Part shown: positions 19,294 through 28,465 of the stretch, one piece after another
How the letters are laid out: each line of letters opens with the position of its first letter
How positions within the stretch are numbered: the first letter of the stretch is position 1
Made by a program: the position numbers and the translations under genes
From: Maricaulis sp963975345
GTDB taxonomy: Bacteria > Pseudomonadota > Alphaproteobacteria > Caulobacterales > Maricaulaceae
DNA length: 64,000 bases
NCBI RefSeq assembly: GCF_963975345.1
Contig: NZ_CAXBGE010000005.1
Coordinates: 175,487-239,486, forward strand
Direction: 5' to 3'
The notes under the pieces: generated by a model
Seen by the model: the letters and a program-made list of their open reading frames with translations, nothing else
The model's database searches: none
Told to the model about the DNA's origin: nothing

Positions 19294-20561
19294 TACTCGC
19301 GGATCTCGACCGTGCCGTCGCGGCGCAAATCTCGAAGCCAGCGGCGTGAGAGCAGTGAAAGTTGCTGCCCGCGCAGTTGTGATTCGAGGTCGTCGCGGCT
19401 GGGAACGCCCGGACCGGCGATCGTGCGTTGGCAGACGATCAGGGTTTGGAGGCCAGCGGCCGTCTGAAGCACGCCAGTATTTCCACCGTCACGCAGGGGC
19501 GCGAGCGCTTCGCTGATCTGCGGCAGCAGTGCATCGGCGCCGATCGCGCCGAGCGGCGTATTGATCGCACCGGGAATGCGGCCAGCGATAGCGGCGGCCT
19601 GCGCACAGGTCGGATTGGCGCTCATCGCCGTCGAAAGCGCGGCCTGGGTGTTGGGACGAACGGCACTGACAGGGACCGTGATTTGATCGAGGTCGTATTG
19701 CAGCGTTGTGGTGCCATCACGCGCCGCAACGAGAGCGACGATCATAAACCCGCCCGGAACACGGACCGGGTTGGACAAGGCGGCCCCGCCCTGGCTCTGG
19801 GCGTATTGTTGCATCAGTTGCGGGACGATAGCAGCGACTTCCGGCGGCAATTGCGACGCCACGATCCAGCCGATATCGCCGCCATTGGCAGCCGAAGGGG
19901 CGTCAGAATACTGCCGCGCCAGTTCAGGGAAGGGCGCGCCGCGTTGCAGTTGATCCATCACCGCGATGACACGGTCAACGGTTTCCTGTTCGCGACTGAC
20001 GCTCGGAATTTCAAAGAATAATTCGAAGATTCGATATTGGGGTTGCGAGGCGCTGGCCGCGAGCCGTTCGAGCGCCATCTGGATCTGTTGATCGCTGATG
20101 CGGATGCGCGAGCCATAGCGGCCATTGACCAATACCTGCCAGGCAATTTCTGCTTCGAGCTGGTGCCGCAGGGTAGCGATATCAACGCCGGAGCGTTCCA
20201 AGTCGCTGACAATGGAATCGATCGTGGTGTTGTTGCGGTCTGCGAGATCCTGGATGGACTGGTTGATTTCCTCGTCACTGACATCGACGTCGTACTCGCT
20301 GGCGGCCTGCAATTGCAGGCTTTCATCGACCAGACCCCGGATCGCCTGGCTCTGGATCTGTGCCAGTGTTGCAGCATCGATCTGAGTCAGCCCCGTCGAG
20401 GCGATGATCAACCGCATCCGGTTACGCACATCCACCGTAGTGATCGGTTGATCATTCACAAGCGCGGCAACGCCCTCGGTCGATTGGGCCAAGGCGCCAG
20501 GCGCGGCTATCGCAAGCAGGGACGCAATAAGCGCCAGCACAATGTTTTTAACGCGTGTCAT
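19293..20561 (-). CDS. surA: SurA-like periplasmic peptidyl-prolyl isomerase/chaperone
   Basis: SurA escorts unfolded outer-membrane proteins through the periplasm. The start at 20561 gives 422 residues with a signal peptide ending in PGALAQ. The SurA N-terminal chaperone region follows, then a parvulin (PpiC) domain with ELARQYSDAPSAANGGDIGW at about residues 207-226. A second, degenerate parvulin-like region comes after. The TTG one codon upstream is an unlikely start. It lies 73 bases after lptD, whose product is a SurA client in E. coli. Confidence 0.9.
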   Translation of the reverse strand: MTRVKNIVLALIASLLAIAAPGALAQSTEGVAALVNDQPITTVDVRNRMRLIIASTGLTQIDAATLAQIQSQAIRGLVDESLQLQAASEYDVDVSDEEINQSIQDLADRNNTTIDSIVSDLERSGVDIATLRHQLEAEIAWQVLVNGRYGSRIRISDQQIQMALERLAASASQPQYRIFELFFEIPSVSREQETVDRVIAVMDQLQRGAPFPELARQYSDAPSAANGGDIGWIVASQLPPEVAAIVPQLMQQYAQSQGGAALSNPVRVPGGFMIVALVAARDGTTTLQYDLDQITVPVSAVRPNTQAALSTAMSANPTCAQAAAIAGRIPGAINTPLGAIGADALLPQISEALAPLRDGGNTGVLQTAAGLQTLIVCQRTIAGPGVPSRDDLESQLRGQQLSLLSRRWLRDLRRDGTVEIRE

Positions 20562-20634
20562 CAAAATTCGCTATCCGGTTCCGCGCGGAACATTACCCAA
20601 AGACGTCTTCGGTGCAATCGCCCGGCACTGTAGA

Positions 20635-22818
20635 TTAGTCAGGGGCCACGCCACCCAAGGTGAACAGGGTGATGCGGATCTGTATCGATTCCGATGGACC
20701 GAGGCGTGTGATGCCGGAGTCCTCGCGTTGATATACAATGTCCAGTCGAGTGCATTCGTCGGCAAAACGAAATCCTGCCGTTTGAATTCGGGTCACGTCC
20801 GCATCCAGATCGTGAATGCTGTCGGCAATCAAGCTCCACCGGTCGGTCAACCGCGCCGTGAGGACCGTACGGATCTCACGCTGCGCTGATTGAGTCCCAT
20901 TTTCGTCGCTGACATCAAGATAGCCGATCATTCCTGTCACGTAAGAGCTGGTATAGCCGAACGATACATTGAGCCGATTGATATCGCCATCCACAGTATC
21001 GAGACGCGTGTCCAGCGCTGCCGTGAATCCGGCTATGCTCAGTTCGCCGGCTACTACGTAATCGGAGTTTTGTTCGAACAAGCCGCTTGCGGGACTGAAA
21101 ACGGGATTACCGTCAAAGCGATGACTCTGTCCGACGAATACGCTGGCCAGGCCGCTTGCCCCCCATTGTGCCGTTGTGCGCAAGCCATAGCTCACACGCT
21201 GCCCCGGCTCCCATACATCGAAGCCGGGCGCCCTGACGGCGGAGAAAAGAATGCTTTCGTCGAGGTCGAGTGAGATGCTGTCCTGGTTTAATATTCGACC
21301 GGCCTGCTGATCGTCGGAGGCAGCGACAGCGGATATTACCGGCTCTACGAGCCAGTCGACGGTTGTGCCAGGCTTGTACAGCGGCCAGGAAAATTCTGTC
21401 CCGACAAGGCCGAGCTGGCGTGTCACGTCATCCGCAGAGGCTGTGAATGATCCTGGCAGATCGCTGAAGGAATAGGCATCGCTACGACCGTAAGCAAAGG
21501 GTTCGATCACGACGCCGGCGCTGCTCACCCAGCGCGTGCGCCAATCCACAGTGACGCTGGCTCGCGCATAATCGGCCCCCAATTGCCGATTGAGAACGGC
21601 CGCATTGCCAGCGAGATTGACGCGACCCCAACCTTCAGGGGCGGTGAAAACCCGTTCATAACTCGCCATTGGGGCAATGGTCGGAATGGTTTCGTCGTCT
21701 TCGCCCGTTTGCAGGCTCTGGAAGTCTGCCGCAATGAGCGAAGCATAACTGTTTTGAGTGCGTCCCTTGATATAGAACTGGCTGACCAAGCGCCGATTCT
21801 GGGCCTCGATCGGAGCGCCGCGATCACGGTCGATCTCCGAAAAGTCATAGCGCCGCAATTGCAGATCATCTGACGCGCGCTGAATCCCGAACCCCCAACG
21901 CCAATCGGGATTTATGTCCCATTGGCCGCCGCCAAAGACGTGCCAGCGCCAGGCTTCCTCGCCAAAGCGTTTGCCATCGCTGTCGATTTCCGCTTCGTGC
22001 GTCAAGCTACCTTCGAATGCCATCGCGCCCGACCAGAAACGCTTGCGGTATTCGGTGTAGAGCAAAGGGTTGACATTGGTCATGAAACGCGGCGCCAGGG
22101 TTATGTCCTGGGACGGCGAAATCGACCAGTAATAGGGTTGCTGATAACCGAAGCCCAGTCGCGATGAAACATTGAAACCGGGGAAAAGGAAACCACTATG
22201 CCGTTCGGCTGAGGGGTCGGGGTGGGCGAAGACCGGTGAATATAGCACCGGCACGCCCATGACTTCGAGCTGGGCGTCGCGGTAATAGATCATCTGCTCG
22301 TCGGGGTCCTGGATCACCTGACGGGCGCGAAGCCGCCAGGTCGGCTCATGCTCGCCAGCCTCGCAGAGTTCGCAGGCGGTGTAATAGGCATCTTCGAGTT
22401 GCATCGCGCCGTTACTGCGGCGGATGGCGGCCGCGGCGGCCATATGCCCATTGTTTTCAAGCAGGGTCGCAAAGCCGAGCGCGACTCCAGTCGACATCGC
22501 CGAATCAAGTTCGACCTCGTCGGCATATTGTGGGAAGGGGCCTTGGCCGTGAATCACGACATGACCGCGTGCGATGATTCGATTGAGATCGGGGTGGTAT
22601 TCCAGCTCGTCGGCATAGAGCGTCCGACCGTTCTGCCGAGCGCGGACGTTACCGGTTGCCAGATAGCCGGCGCCCTCGCCGAGATCGACGAGATGGTCGG
22701 CCTCCAAATAGACCGACGCATCCTCGTCTTGTGCTGTCTGAGCCAAGGCTGCAGGCGACAGGACGAGGGCGCTGGCGCCCATCAATGCAGCCGCGAGGCG
22801 GCTAAACTGCGACGCCAT
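20635..22818 (-). CDS. lptD: LPS-assembly protein LptD
   Basis: LptD is the outer-membrane beta-barrel that inserts lipopolysaccharide at the cell surface. The 727-residue protein has a signal peptide ending LSPAALAQ, an N-terminal OstA/LptA-like beta-jellyroll (about residues 35-130) and a long barrel domain. The pattern GYQQPYYWSISPSQD near residue 230 is typical of alphaproteobacterial LptD. An AAGGAGTG ribosome-binding site precedes the ATG. It sits between lptG and surA, joining LPS export with its periplasmic chaperone. Confidence 0.93.
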   Translation of the reverse strand: MASQFSRLAAALMGASALVLSPAALAQTAQDEDASVYLEADHLVDLGEGAGYLATGNVRARQNGRTLYADELEYHPDLNRIIARGHVVIHGQGPFPQYADEVELDSAMSTGVALGFATLLENNGHMAAAAAIRRSNGAMQLEDAYYTACELCEAGEHEPTWRLRARQVIQDPDEQMIYYRDAQLEVMGVPVLYSPVFAHPDPSAERHSGFLFPGFNVSSRLGFGYQQPYYWSISPSQDITLAPRFMTNVNPLLYTEYRKRFWSGAMAFEGSLTHEAEIDSDGKRFGEEAWRWHVFGGGQWDINPDWRWGFGIQRASDDLQLRRYDFSEIDRDRGAPIEAQNRRLVSQFYIKGRTQNSYASLIAADFQSLQTGEDDETIPTIAPMASYERVFTAPEGWGRVNLAGNAAVLNRQLGADYARASVTVDWRTRWVSSAGVVIEPFAYGRSDAYSFSDLPGSFTASADDVTRQLGLVGTEFSWPLYKPGTTVDWLVEPVISAVAASDDQQAGRILNQDSISLDLDESILFSAVRAPGFDVWEPGQRVSYGLRTTAQWGASGLASVFVGQSHRFDGNPVFSPASGLFEQNSDYVVAGELSIAGFTAALDTRLDTVDGDINRLNVSFGYTSSYVTGMIGYLDVSDENGTQSAQREIRTVLTARLTDRWSLIADSIHDLDADVTRIQTAGFRFADECTRLDIVYQREDSGITRLGPSESIQIRITLFTLGGVAPD

Positions 22819-22897
22819 GCGTCACTCCTTGTCTGACCCGGTCATGTTCGAACACCGGCTTTATGACTAACGGAACCGTGTGCGATCGTCCATCGCC

Positions 22898-23995
22898 TCA
22901 TCCGTCTTCGGTCGAGGCAATATAACTCATCGCCAGCAGCGCGGTCAGGGCTGGCGCTGCCCAAGCCGCCGTTGCGGCGGGCAGGGCGCCCGTGGCCCCG
23001 AGTGAGCTGAGCACTTCTTGAAGGAAAAACATCAGAAAGCCGGCCAGTCCGCCCGCCAGTGCGAAGGCGGCGGCGCCGCCGAGCCGATGCAGGCGCAAGG
23101 TCGCAGCGGCGGCAATCAGGGTCGCCGCCAGCAGCGTCAGGGGCAATGCGAGCAAGCGGTGCAGGCGCAGTTGATAGCGCTCGGTCGCGAGGCCTGCCTC
23201 GTGGGCCGAGGCGATCAGCCCTGGCAATTCCCAAACCGACACGCCGTCCGGAGAGCGAGAGCGCTCGAACAGCGCCTGCCGGTTAATCAGAGTCGGAACG
23301 GTCACAAGACCCAAATCCAGCGCGGTGCTATTGGGCGTGCGCTCGACAGCCTCGGAAACTTCCCAAAAACCTTCGTGCAGGCTCGCGCTCGCCGCATCGA
23401 TTCGCCGCTCCAGATTCGGCACGCCGCGCTCATCGACAGAGAAATACATGAAGGCCGGCGTCATCAGACGCTGATTGTCCTCGTCGAGCGACAGTGCTGC
23501 GATAACGGTAAAGCCATCCAGATTGGTTTCGCGCAGCCAGACGGGGCGTTCGACATCGGGGCTGCGACGCACATCCATCAGCGCATCGCGCCGGTGTTCG
23601 AACTCGGCATTGCCGGCCGACCCGAGCGGGTTGAGCGCCAGTGTTCCCAGAACGCCGCCAATCAGCGCCAGCGCGATCGGTGCCGACAGGATGCGCCAGG
23701 CCGACATGCCCGATGCGCGCATTACGATCAGCTCGCTGGAACGGTTGAGGCGGAAGAGCGAAGTCAGAACGCCGAACAGGAAGACGAAGGGCAGGGTGGT
23801 TTCGATCAGCGATGGGGTCTTGAGCAGGGTCAGACCGAGCAGGTCGAGCGAGCTGATATCGACCCGCGTGCCGATGGCGCGCGATTGTTCGACGAAATCA
23901 ACCAGGATGATGACGGTGCTGATCACCAGCAGCGCCAAGCATAGCCCGAGCAGCGTCTGAACCATCATATAGCGATTGAGGCGGCTGGTCAGCAT
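22898..23995 (-). CDS. lptG: LPS export ABC transporter permease LptG
   Basis: LptG and LptF are the two membrane subunits of the LptB2FG transporter, which extracts LPS from the inner membrane. The 365-residue protein is a YjgP/YjgQ family member. It has three N-terminal membrane segments, a periplasmic beta-jellyroll of about 160 residues and three C-terminal segments. The order lptF-lptG identifies it as the G subunit. It starts 4 bases after the lptF stop. lptB is not in this window. Confidence 0.92.
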   Translation of the reverse strand: MLTSRLNRYMMVQTLLGLCLALLVISTVIILVDFVEQSRAIGTRVDISSLDLLGLTLLKTPSLIETTLPFVFLFGVLTSLFRLNRSSELIVMRASGMSAWRILSAPIALALIGGVLGTLALNPLGSAGNAEFEHRRDALMDVRRSPDVERPVWLRETNLDGFTVIAALSLDEDNQRLMTPAFMYFSVDERGVPNLERRIDAASASLHEGFWEVSEAVERTPNSTALDLGLVTVPTLINRQALFERSRSPDGVSVWELPGLIASAHEAGLATERYQLRLHRLLALPLTLLAATLIAAAATLRLHRLGGAAAFALAGGLAGFLMFFLQEVLSSLGATGALPAATAAWAAPALTALLAMSYIASTEDG

Positions 23996-23999
23996 GGGC

Positions 24000-25115
24000 T
24001 CAGCCTCTCGCAGCGGACAGGCGGCGTGGGCGCACCCGCGTTGGCCAGTAAATCACGCCGAGAGCGACCAGAGAACCGAACAATGGGATCAGGTATTGCG
24101 CAATATTGGCAGACGAATCGGCGGCGCTGGCGGATTGCGCCGCGAAACCGGTCAGCCGCAGCGCCAGCCCGAGCCCGACTGCGACCATTACGCGGCGGCC
24201 ATAACCCAGGCGCGAATAATCACCGGCCAGGAAGACGGCGGCGGCGATCAGCACGAAGGCGAGGTTATAGAGCGGTGAAGAGAGCCGGTAATGCGCCTCG
24301 GCCCAGGCCCGTTCCGGTCCGCCGCTACGGGCGATCGTGCTGGCATCGGGCCAGATCAGCTCGTGCAGAAAGCGGTCGCTTTCCTTGAAAAACATGGCGT
24401 CGATCGGGCCGACGAATTCGCCGAGATCGAATTCGGTGCGGTCAAAGGTCACATAGCCCAGCTCGCCAGCGGCATCGATTTGCTGCCGGTTGCCATCGGC
24501 CAGCACCATGGAAGATTGGGTCGAGGAGCGGACAATGAACCCCTCGCGGGCCGTGATGGTGATCGGTTCATTGGCGACGCGGGTGTCGTGGATCAGCACG
24601 TCCTGCATACGGCCATCGCGGCCACGCTCGCGCGCATACAGGGTTACACCGGCCCCGATCTCGGTGAAGGCGCCCGGGGTGATCAGGCTGGCGGCGGCGT
24701 CGGAGCGAAGATCATGCAGACTGCGCCGCATTTCGCGATAGGCGAGCGGCTGCACGAAAAGATTGATCGCGAGATTGAAAATTATCACATAAACAGCGAG
24801 CCGGATCAGCGGCAATAACACCGCCAGCCGACTCATACCCGAAGCCGAGGCGATCACGAATTCGCTGTCGGCCGAAAGCCGGTTCATGCCCGACAATAGG
24901 GCGATGAACAGGGCAATCGGCACCAGCAGGGCGGTCAATTGCGGCAGCGCCAGCAAGGTTACTTTCAAGAAGGTGAGGGCCGTTTGGGAATGACCTGAAA
25001 CCAGATCGACATTCGAAAGACTCTGCGTCAGCAGAGCCAGACCAGCGAGCGCCGAGACTGCCGTAATGAACGGCCAGAGCATTTGTCGGAAGAAATAACG
25101 TTGAACCAGAATCAT
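24000..25115 (-). CDS. lptF: LPS export ABC transporter permease LptF
   Basis: This is the partner of LptG. The ATG at 25115 gives 371 residues starting MILVQRYFFRQMLWPF, the expected cytoplasmic N-terminus and first membrane segment. ASASGMSRLAVLLPL marks the coupling region, and a periplasmic jellyroll lies between two groups of three membrane segments. A longer open extension runs into the pepA promoter region and is not convincing. It is the first gene of the LPS/OMP operon, divergent from pepA with 123 bases between. Confidence 0.92.
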   Translation of the reverse strand: MILVQRYFFRQMLWPFITAVSALAGLALLTQSLSNVDLVSGHSQTALTFLKVTLLALPQLTALLVPIALFIALLSGMNRLSADSEFVIASASGMSRLAVLLPLIRLAVYVIIFNLAINLFVQPLAYREMRRSLHDLRSDAAASLITPGAFTEIGAGVTLYARERGRDGRMQDVLIHDTRVANEPITITAREGFIVRSSTQSSMVLADGNRQQIDAAGELGYVTFDRTEFDLGEFVGPIDAMFFKESDRFLHELIWPDASTIARSGGPERAWAEAHYRLSSPLYNLAFVLIAAAVFLAGDYSRLGYGRRVMVAVGLGLALRLTGFAAQSASAADSSANIAQYLIPLFGSLVALGVIYWPTRVRPRRLSAARG

Positions 25116-25238
25116 GACCGAGTTTTCGCTGCGTGATCCGCCTTCTATCTCACGTCTGGATCGGATACCACTTCCGCAATCCATCTTTTCGGCCCCATGC
25201 ACATTTTGGAGCCCCCGCTTTTCAAAAAGGGTCAAGCC

Positions 25239-26717
25239 ATGAAGATCGAATTCGTTACTGCTGGTTCCGCCAATGGAGCCATCGCTGTTCCAGTTTATGA
25301 CAAGCTATCGCTATCGGCTGCGGCGAAATCCGTCGATGCAGCCACCTCCGGCGCCATCGGCCGCGCCATCGCGGCGTCACGCTTCAAGGGCGGTGCTGGT
25401 GAGGCGCTGGAAATTATCGCTCCGGCCGGAATCGATGCCGGGCGAATCGTTGTTTTCGGCCTTGGCGACAAGGCCAAGCTGAGTGAAAGCGTGCTCGAGA
25501 AGGCCGCCGCTGCTGTGGTCGCCAAACTGCTGACCGGCGGCGAGACGGCTGTGACGCTGCGCCTCGATGGTGAAGCGGATGCCGAAGGTGCAGCTCGCGC
25601 CGGGCTCGGTGCCCGCCTGGCCGCCTATCGCTTCGACCAATACCGCACCAAGCTGTCCGAGGACAAACGCCCTTCGCTGACCTCCGTCGCGATTGCCGTC
25701 GATGATGTCGCGGCTGCGCAAGCGGCCTGGAAGAATTGGGCCTCGGTTGCGGACGGTGTCGATGTGGCGCGCGAACTGCTCAACCAGCCACCGAACATTC
25801 TCAACCCGGAAACCTATGCCAAGCAGATCGAAGGCATGGCCAAGCTCGGCCTCGAAATCGAGATCCTCGATGAAGCGCAAATGCTCAAACTGGGCATGCA
25901 TTCCCTGCTCGGCGTCGGCCAAGGCTCGGAATTCGAGAGCCATATCGCGATCATGAAATGGAATGGCGGCAAAAAGGGCGACAAGCCACTCGTCTTCGTC
26001 GGCAAGGGCCTGACCTTTGATGCCGGTGGTATCTCACTCAAGCCGGGCGCCGGCATGGACGAGATGAAGGGCGATATGGGCGGTTCGGCCGCTGTGGTCG
26101 GCCTGATGCACGCCCTGTCGGGCCGCAAGGCCAAGGTCAATGCGATCGGCATTGTCGGCCTGGTCGAGAACATGCCCGACGGCAATGCCCAGCGTCCCGG
26201 CGATATCGTCACCTCGATGTCGGGTCAGACCATCGAAATTCTCAACACCGATGCGGAAGGCCGTCTCGTACTCGCCGACGTGTTGTGGTATTCGCAGCAG
26301 CGCTTCGATCCAGCCCTGATGATTGATCTGGCCACGCTGACCGGCGCCATCCTGATCGCGCTCGGCAATACCCGCGCCGGCATCTTCTCCAATGACGATA
26401 CGATTGCCGAACGCCTGTTTGCCGCCGGTAACGCCTCGGACGAGCCGGTCTGGCGTCTGCCGCTTGGTGCCGATTATGAAAAGCATATCGAGACCAAGAA
26501 TGCCGACATGCGCAATGTTGGCGAAGGCCGTTTGGCCGGCTCGATCTCGGCGGCGGAATTCCTTCACCGTTTCGTCAACGACAAACCTTGGTGCCACATC
26601 GACATTGCCGGCACGGCGATGGGCGGCATGAAGGACGATCCCCGTCAGCCCAGCTGGGGCACCGGCTGGGGCGTGCGCATGCTCGACCGCTTCGTGCGCG
26701 ATAACTACGAGGGCTAG
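25239..26717 (+). CDS. pepA: Leucyl aminopeptidase (M17 family)
   Basis: This cytosolic hexameric aminopeptidase releases N-terminal residues using two metal ions. The 492-residue protein has the M17 metal and catalytic motifs VGKGLTFDAGGISLKPGAGM and NTDAEGRLVLADVL. The ATG at 25239 gives the typical MKIEFV start. The frame is open further upstream to 25197, but those residues are not family-like. The pepA-holC order is also found in E. coli. A strong terminator follows directly. Confidence 0.95.
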   Translation: MKIEFVTAGSANGAIAVPVYDKLSLSAAAKSVDAATSGAIGRAIAASRFKGGAGEALEIIAPAGIDAGRIVVFGLGDKAKLSESVLEKAAAAVVAKLLTGGETAVTLRLDGEADAEGAARAGLGARLAAYRFDQYRTKLSEDKRPSLTSVAIAVDDVAAAQAAWKNWASVADGVDVARELLNQPPNILNPETYAKQIEGMAKLGLEIEILDEAQMLKLGMHSLLGVGQGSEFESHIAIMKWNGGKKGDKPLVFVGKGLTFDAGGISLKPGAGMDEMKGDMGGSAAVVGLMHALSGRKAKVNAIGIVGLVENMPDGNAQRPGDIVTSMSGQTIEILNTDAEGRLVLADVLWYSQQRFDPALMIDLATLTGAILIALGNTRAGIFSNDDTIAERLFAAGNASDEPVWRLPLGADYEKHIETKNADMRNVGEGRLAGSISAAEFLHRFVNDKPWCHIDIAGTAMGGMKDDPRQPSWGTGWGVRMLDRFVRDNYEG

Positions 26718-26734
26718 CCTTCGAACCCAAGGAG

Positions 26735-26764
26735 AGGGCGGCTTTCGGGCCGCCCTTTTTTCTT
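26735..26764 (+). terminator. Rho-independent terminator between pepA and holC
   Basis: An 8-bp GC-rich stem (agggcggc with gccgccct) and a TTTCGG loop are followed by TTTTTTCTT. The T-run ends exactly where the holC ATG begins at 26765, so holC can only be reached by readthrough or by a start site within the hairpin. Confidence 0.85.
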
Positions 26765-27217
26765 ATGCCGGCTGATATCTGGTTTTATCATCTTGAGCGT
26801 TCCGGCCCTGAAGAGGTTTTGCCTGAATTGCTCGAAAAGACGCTGGCCAAGGGTTGGCGGGCGCTGGTGCGCTCGAACGACGGCGAGCGCCTGGCCTCAC
26901 TCGACCAGTCGCTCTGGACCTGGCGTGAAACCAGTTTCCTGCCGCACGGCTTGGCCGATCAACCGGAGCCGGAACGCCAACCCGTCCTGCTGGCGAGCGA
27001 CGAGACCAATCCCAACCAGGCGCAATGCCTCTTCCTGCTCGACGGCGCGGTGCCGGAAAACCCCGACACGTTCGAGCGCGTCATCGTCATGTTCGACGGC
27101 CAGAACGAGAGTGCCGTCAATGCGGCGCGACGTTTATGGAAACAGCTCACACTGCCCGAGCGAACCCTGTCATACTGGCGCCAATCGCCGGAAGGCCGCT
27201 GGGAGAAGAAAGCATGA
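26765..27217 (+). CDS. holC: DNA polymerase III chi subunit
   Basis: The chi subunit links the clamp loader to single-strand-binding protein. The 150-residue protein has the family start IWFYHLERS, the central LPHG and PVLLAS(D)ETNPN motif, and C-terminal RRLWKQL. The ATG directly follows the T-run of the pepA terminator, with no Shine-Dalgarno sequence. The N-terminus matches the family, so the start is probably right. Its stop overlaps the next gene by 4 bases. Confidence 0.92.
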   Translation: MPADIWFYHLERSGPEEVLPELLEKTLAKGWRALVRSNDGERLASLDQSLWTWRETSFLPHGLADQPEPERQPVLLASDETNPNQAQCLFLLDGAVPENPDTFERVIVMFDGQNESAVNAARRLWKQLTLPERTLSYWRQSPEGRWEKKA

Positions 27218-27516
27218 GCAAGCGTATTCTAATGCCTGTATTGGCGGCGTTGGCCGTCTCGGCCTGCGCCGTGACCCCCGATGGCGCGCCGCCGGTGACC
27301 AGTCTGCCCGGCTATGAGCCCGGTGCGGATAGTTGCGGTGCCCAAGCGCGCGAATATCTGCTCGGCCAACCGGTCAGCGAGGTTGATCTGGAAAGCCTGG
27401 CCCGCACCGTGCGCCCGATCTCGCCCGGTCAGCCCGTAACGATGGATCACAGACCAGACCGTCTCAATCTTGATCTCGATGGCGACGGCGTTATCGTACG
27501 CATCTGGTGTGGTTGA
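27214..27516 (+). CDS. I78-family peptidase-inhibitor-like lipoprotein (copy 1)
   Basis: This 100-residue protein starts at the ATG overlapping the holC stop. The signal peptide ends in a lipobox-like VSAC (Cys18). The mature part has the I78 inhibitor pattern: a cysteine followed by a Leu-Gly pair (CGAQAREYLLGQP), then PGQPVTMDHRPDRLNLDLD, and a final Cys (IWCG). I78 proteins resemble the Aspergillus elastase inhibitor, but bacterial members are mostly untested. A close relative follows at 27535. Confidence 0.75.
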   Translation: MSKRILMPVLAALAVSACAVTPDGAPPVTSLPGYEPGADSCGAQAREYLLGQPVSEVDLESLARTVRPISPGQPVTMDHRPDRLNLDLDGDGVIVRIWCG

Positions 27517-27534
27517 TCGAGCGGATTTGATCTG

Positions 27535-27924
27535 ATGCAACGCGTTTCAATTCTGCTGGCCGGCCTCATCCTTGCCGGCTGTGCCTTCGATCTGTCGCCG
27601 GGGCGCCAACGCGCGGTGCCGATGCCCGAGCCAGCGGCTACGCAGCCAGTTGCGACTGCTCAGCCGGCCTCCGACATGCCCGCCATGGGCGAGGTCCAGG
27701 ATATCGGCACCGCCCAAGTCCAGCGCCCGATCACCGGTTCGTGCGGCATGGAAGCCCTACAACACTATGTCGGCCAACCGCGCATCGCCGTCGATTCCCG
27801 CACGCTCCCGGACAACTACCGTGTCGTCGGCCGCTATTCCCGTGTCACGATGGATTTCATTCCCGAACGCCTGACAATCCGGATCGCCGATGACGACACG
27901 GTCGAGAGCCTGACCTGCGGGTAG
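27535..27924 (+). CDS. I78-family peptidase-inhibitor-like lipoprotein (copy 2)
   Basis: This 129-residue protein has a clear lipobox LAGC (Cys16), then a proline-rich linker of about 50 residues (PEPAATQPVATAQPASDMPA). The I78-like core follows: CGMEALQHYVGQP, a TMDFIPERLTIRI segment in place of the usual VTxDxRPxRLN, and a terminal Cys-Gly. It lies 18 bases after copy 1, and the two probably arose by duplication. The linker would hold the inhibitor away from the membrane. Confidence 0.72.
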   Translation: MQRVSILLAGLILAGCAFDLSPGRQRAVPMPEPAATQPVATAQPASDMPAMGEVQDIGTAQVQRPITGSCGMEALQHYVGQPRIAVDSRTLPDNYRVVGRYSRVTMDFIPERLTIRIADDDTVESLTCG

Positions 27925-27985
27925 GGGTAGCCGGATGCGGGATTGCGAAGCCATCACCAGCTCGACCCGCATATCCCTCACCAAA

Positions 27986-28080
27986 ACAATTATCCCACGT
28001 CATCCTGACGCAGGTCAGGACCTCGACGTGACAGGGTCGGAGCCTATGATATCGAGGTCCCGGCGTTCGCCAGGATGACG
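27986..28080. repeat. Dispersed intergenic repeat with imperfect inverted arms
   Basis: Two 29-base arms at 27998-28026 and 28052-28080 match in inverted orientation at 24 positions, including CGTCATCCTG and GGACCTCGA ends. The first 20 bases (27986-28005) recur exactly at 63969-63988 at the window end. This behaviour is that of a REP-like dispersed element. Confidence 0.75.
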
Positions 28081-28361
28081 GGTTTATATTGAACTTATCC
28101 CGACCCCCTCCAGCCGCTCGCATAATCACGTCGTTCCGGTCGCACGGGAGGTGTGAGCTCAGTCACTGGCGGCGATCGGGAGCGTGGAGCTCACCCGCAC
28201 GAAGGTTTGACAACACAAGTTCCGGTGAGGCCATGATTGGGGAAGAGCGGCATCAGGGCTCGACGGTACATCCCTGATTATTTCGAGACGGGGCCCGCAA
28301 GGCGTCCCACACCCTCCCATCCCTCCAGCCGGAGACGGCGTGGAGATTTTGGTGCAACGTG

Positions 28362-28453
28362 AAAAGGGGACAGGTATATTTAACGCGCCCGTGCCGCCGT
28401 GCCTTCGCAGGCAAACCGGACCGATTGCGCGTTAAATATACCTGTCCCCTTTT
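28362..28453. repeat. Perfect 26-bp inverted repeat (hairpin element)
   Basis: The arms at 28362-28387 (aaaaggggacaggtatattt, then aacgcg) and 28428-28453 are exact reverse complements, separated by 40 bases. The element sits 12 bases past the stop of the minus-strand gene at 28466 and could act as its terminator. The GGGGACAGGTATATTTAA core resembles intergenic repeats often associated with IS200-like (REP-associated tyrosine) transposases; that link is from memory. Confidence 0.8.
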
Positions 28454-28465
28454 TACTACGGGCCG

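Larger units (their letters stand above)
27925..28465. other. 541-base intergenic region rich in repeats
   Basis: No convincing gene is seen in either strand. The stretch holds an imperfect inverted repeat at 27998-28080, about 280 bases without recognisable features, and a perfect 26-bp inverted repeat at 28362-28453. Short open frames here lack ribosome-binding sites and family features. Confidence 0.7.
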
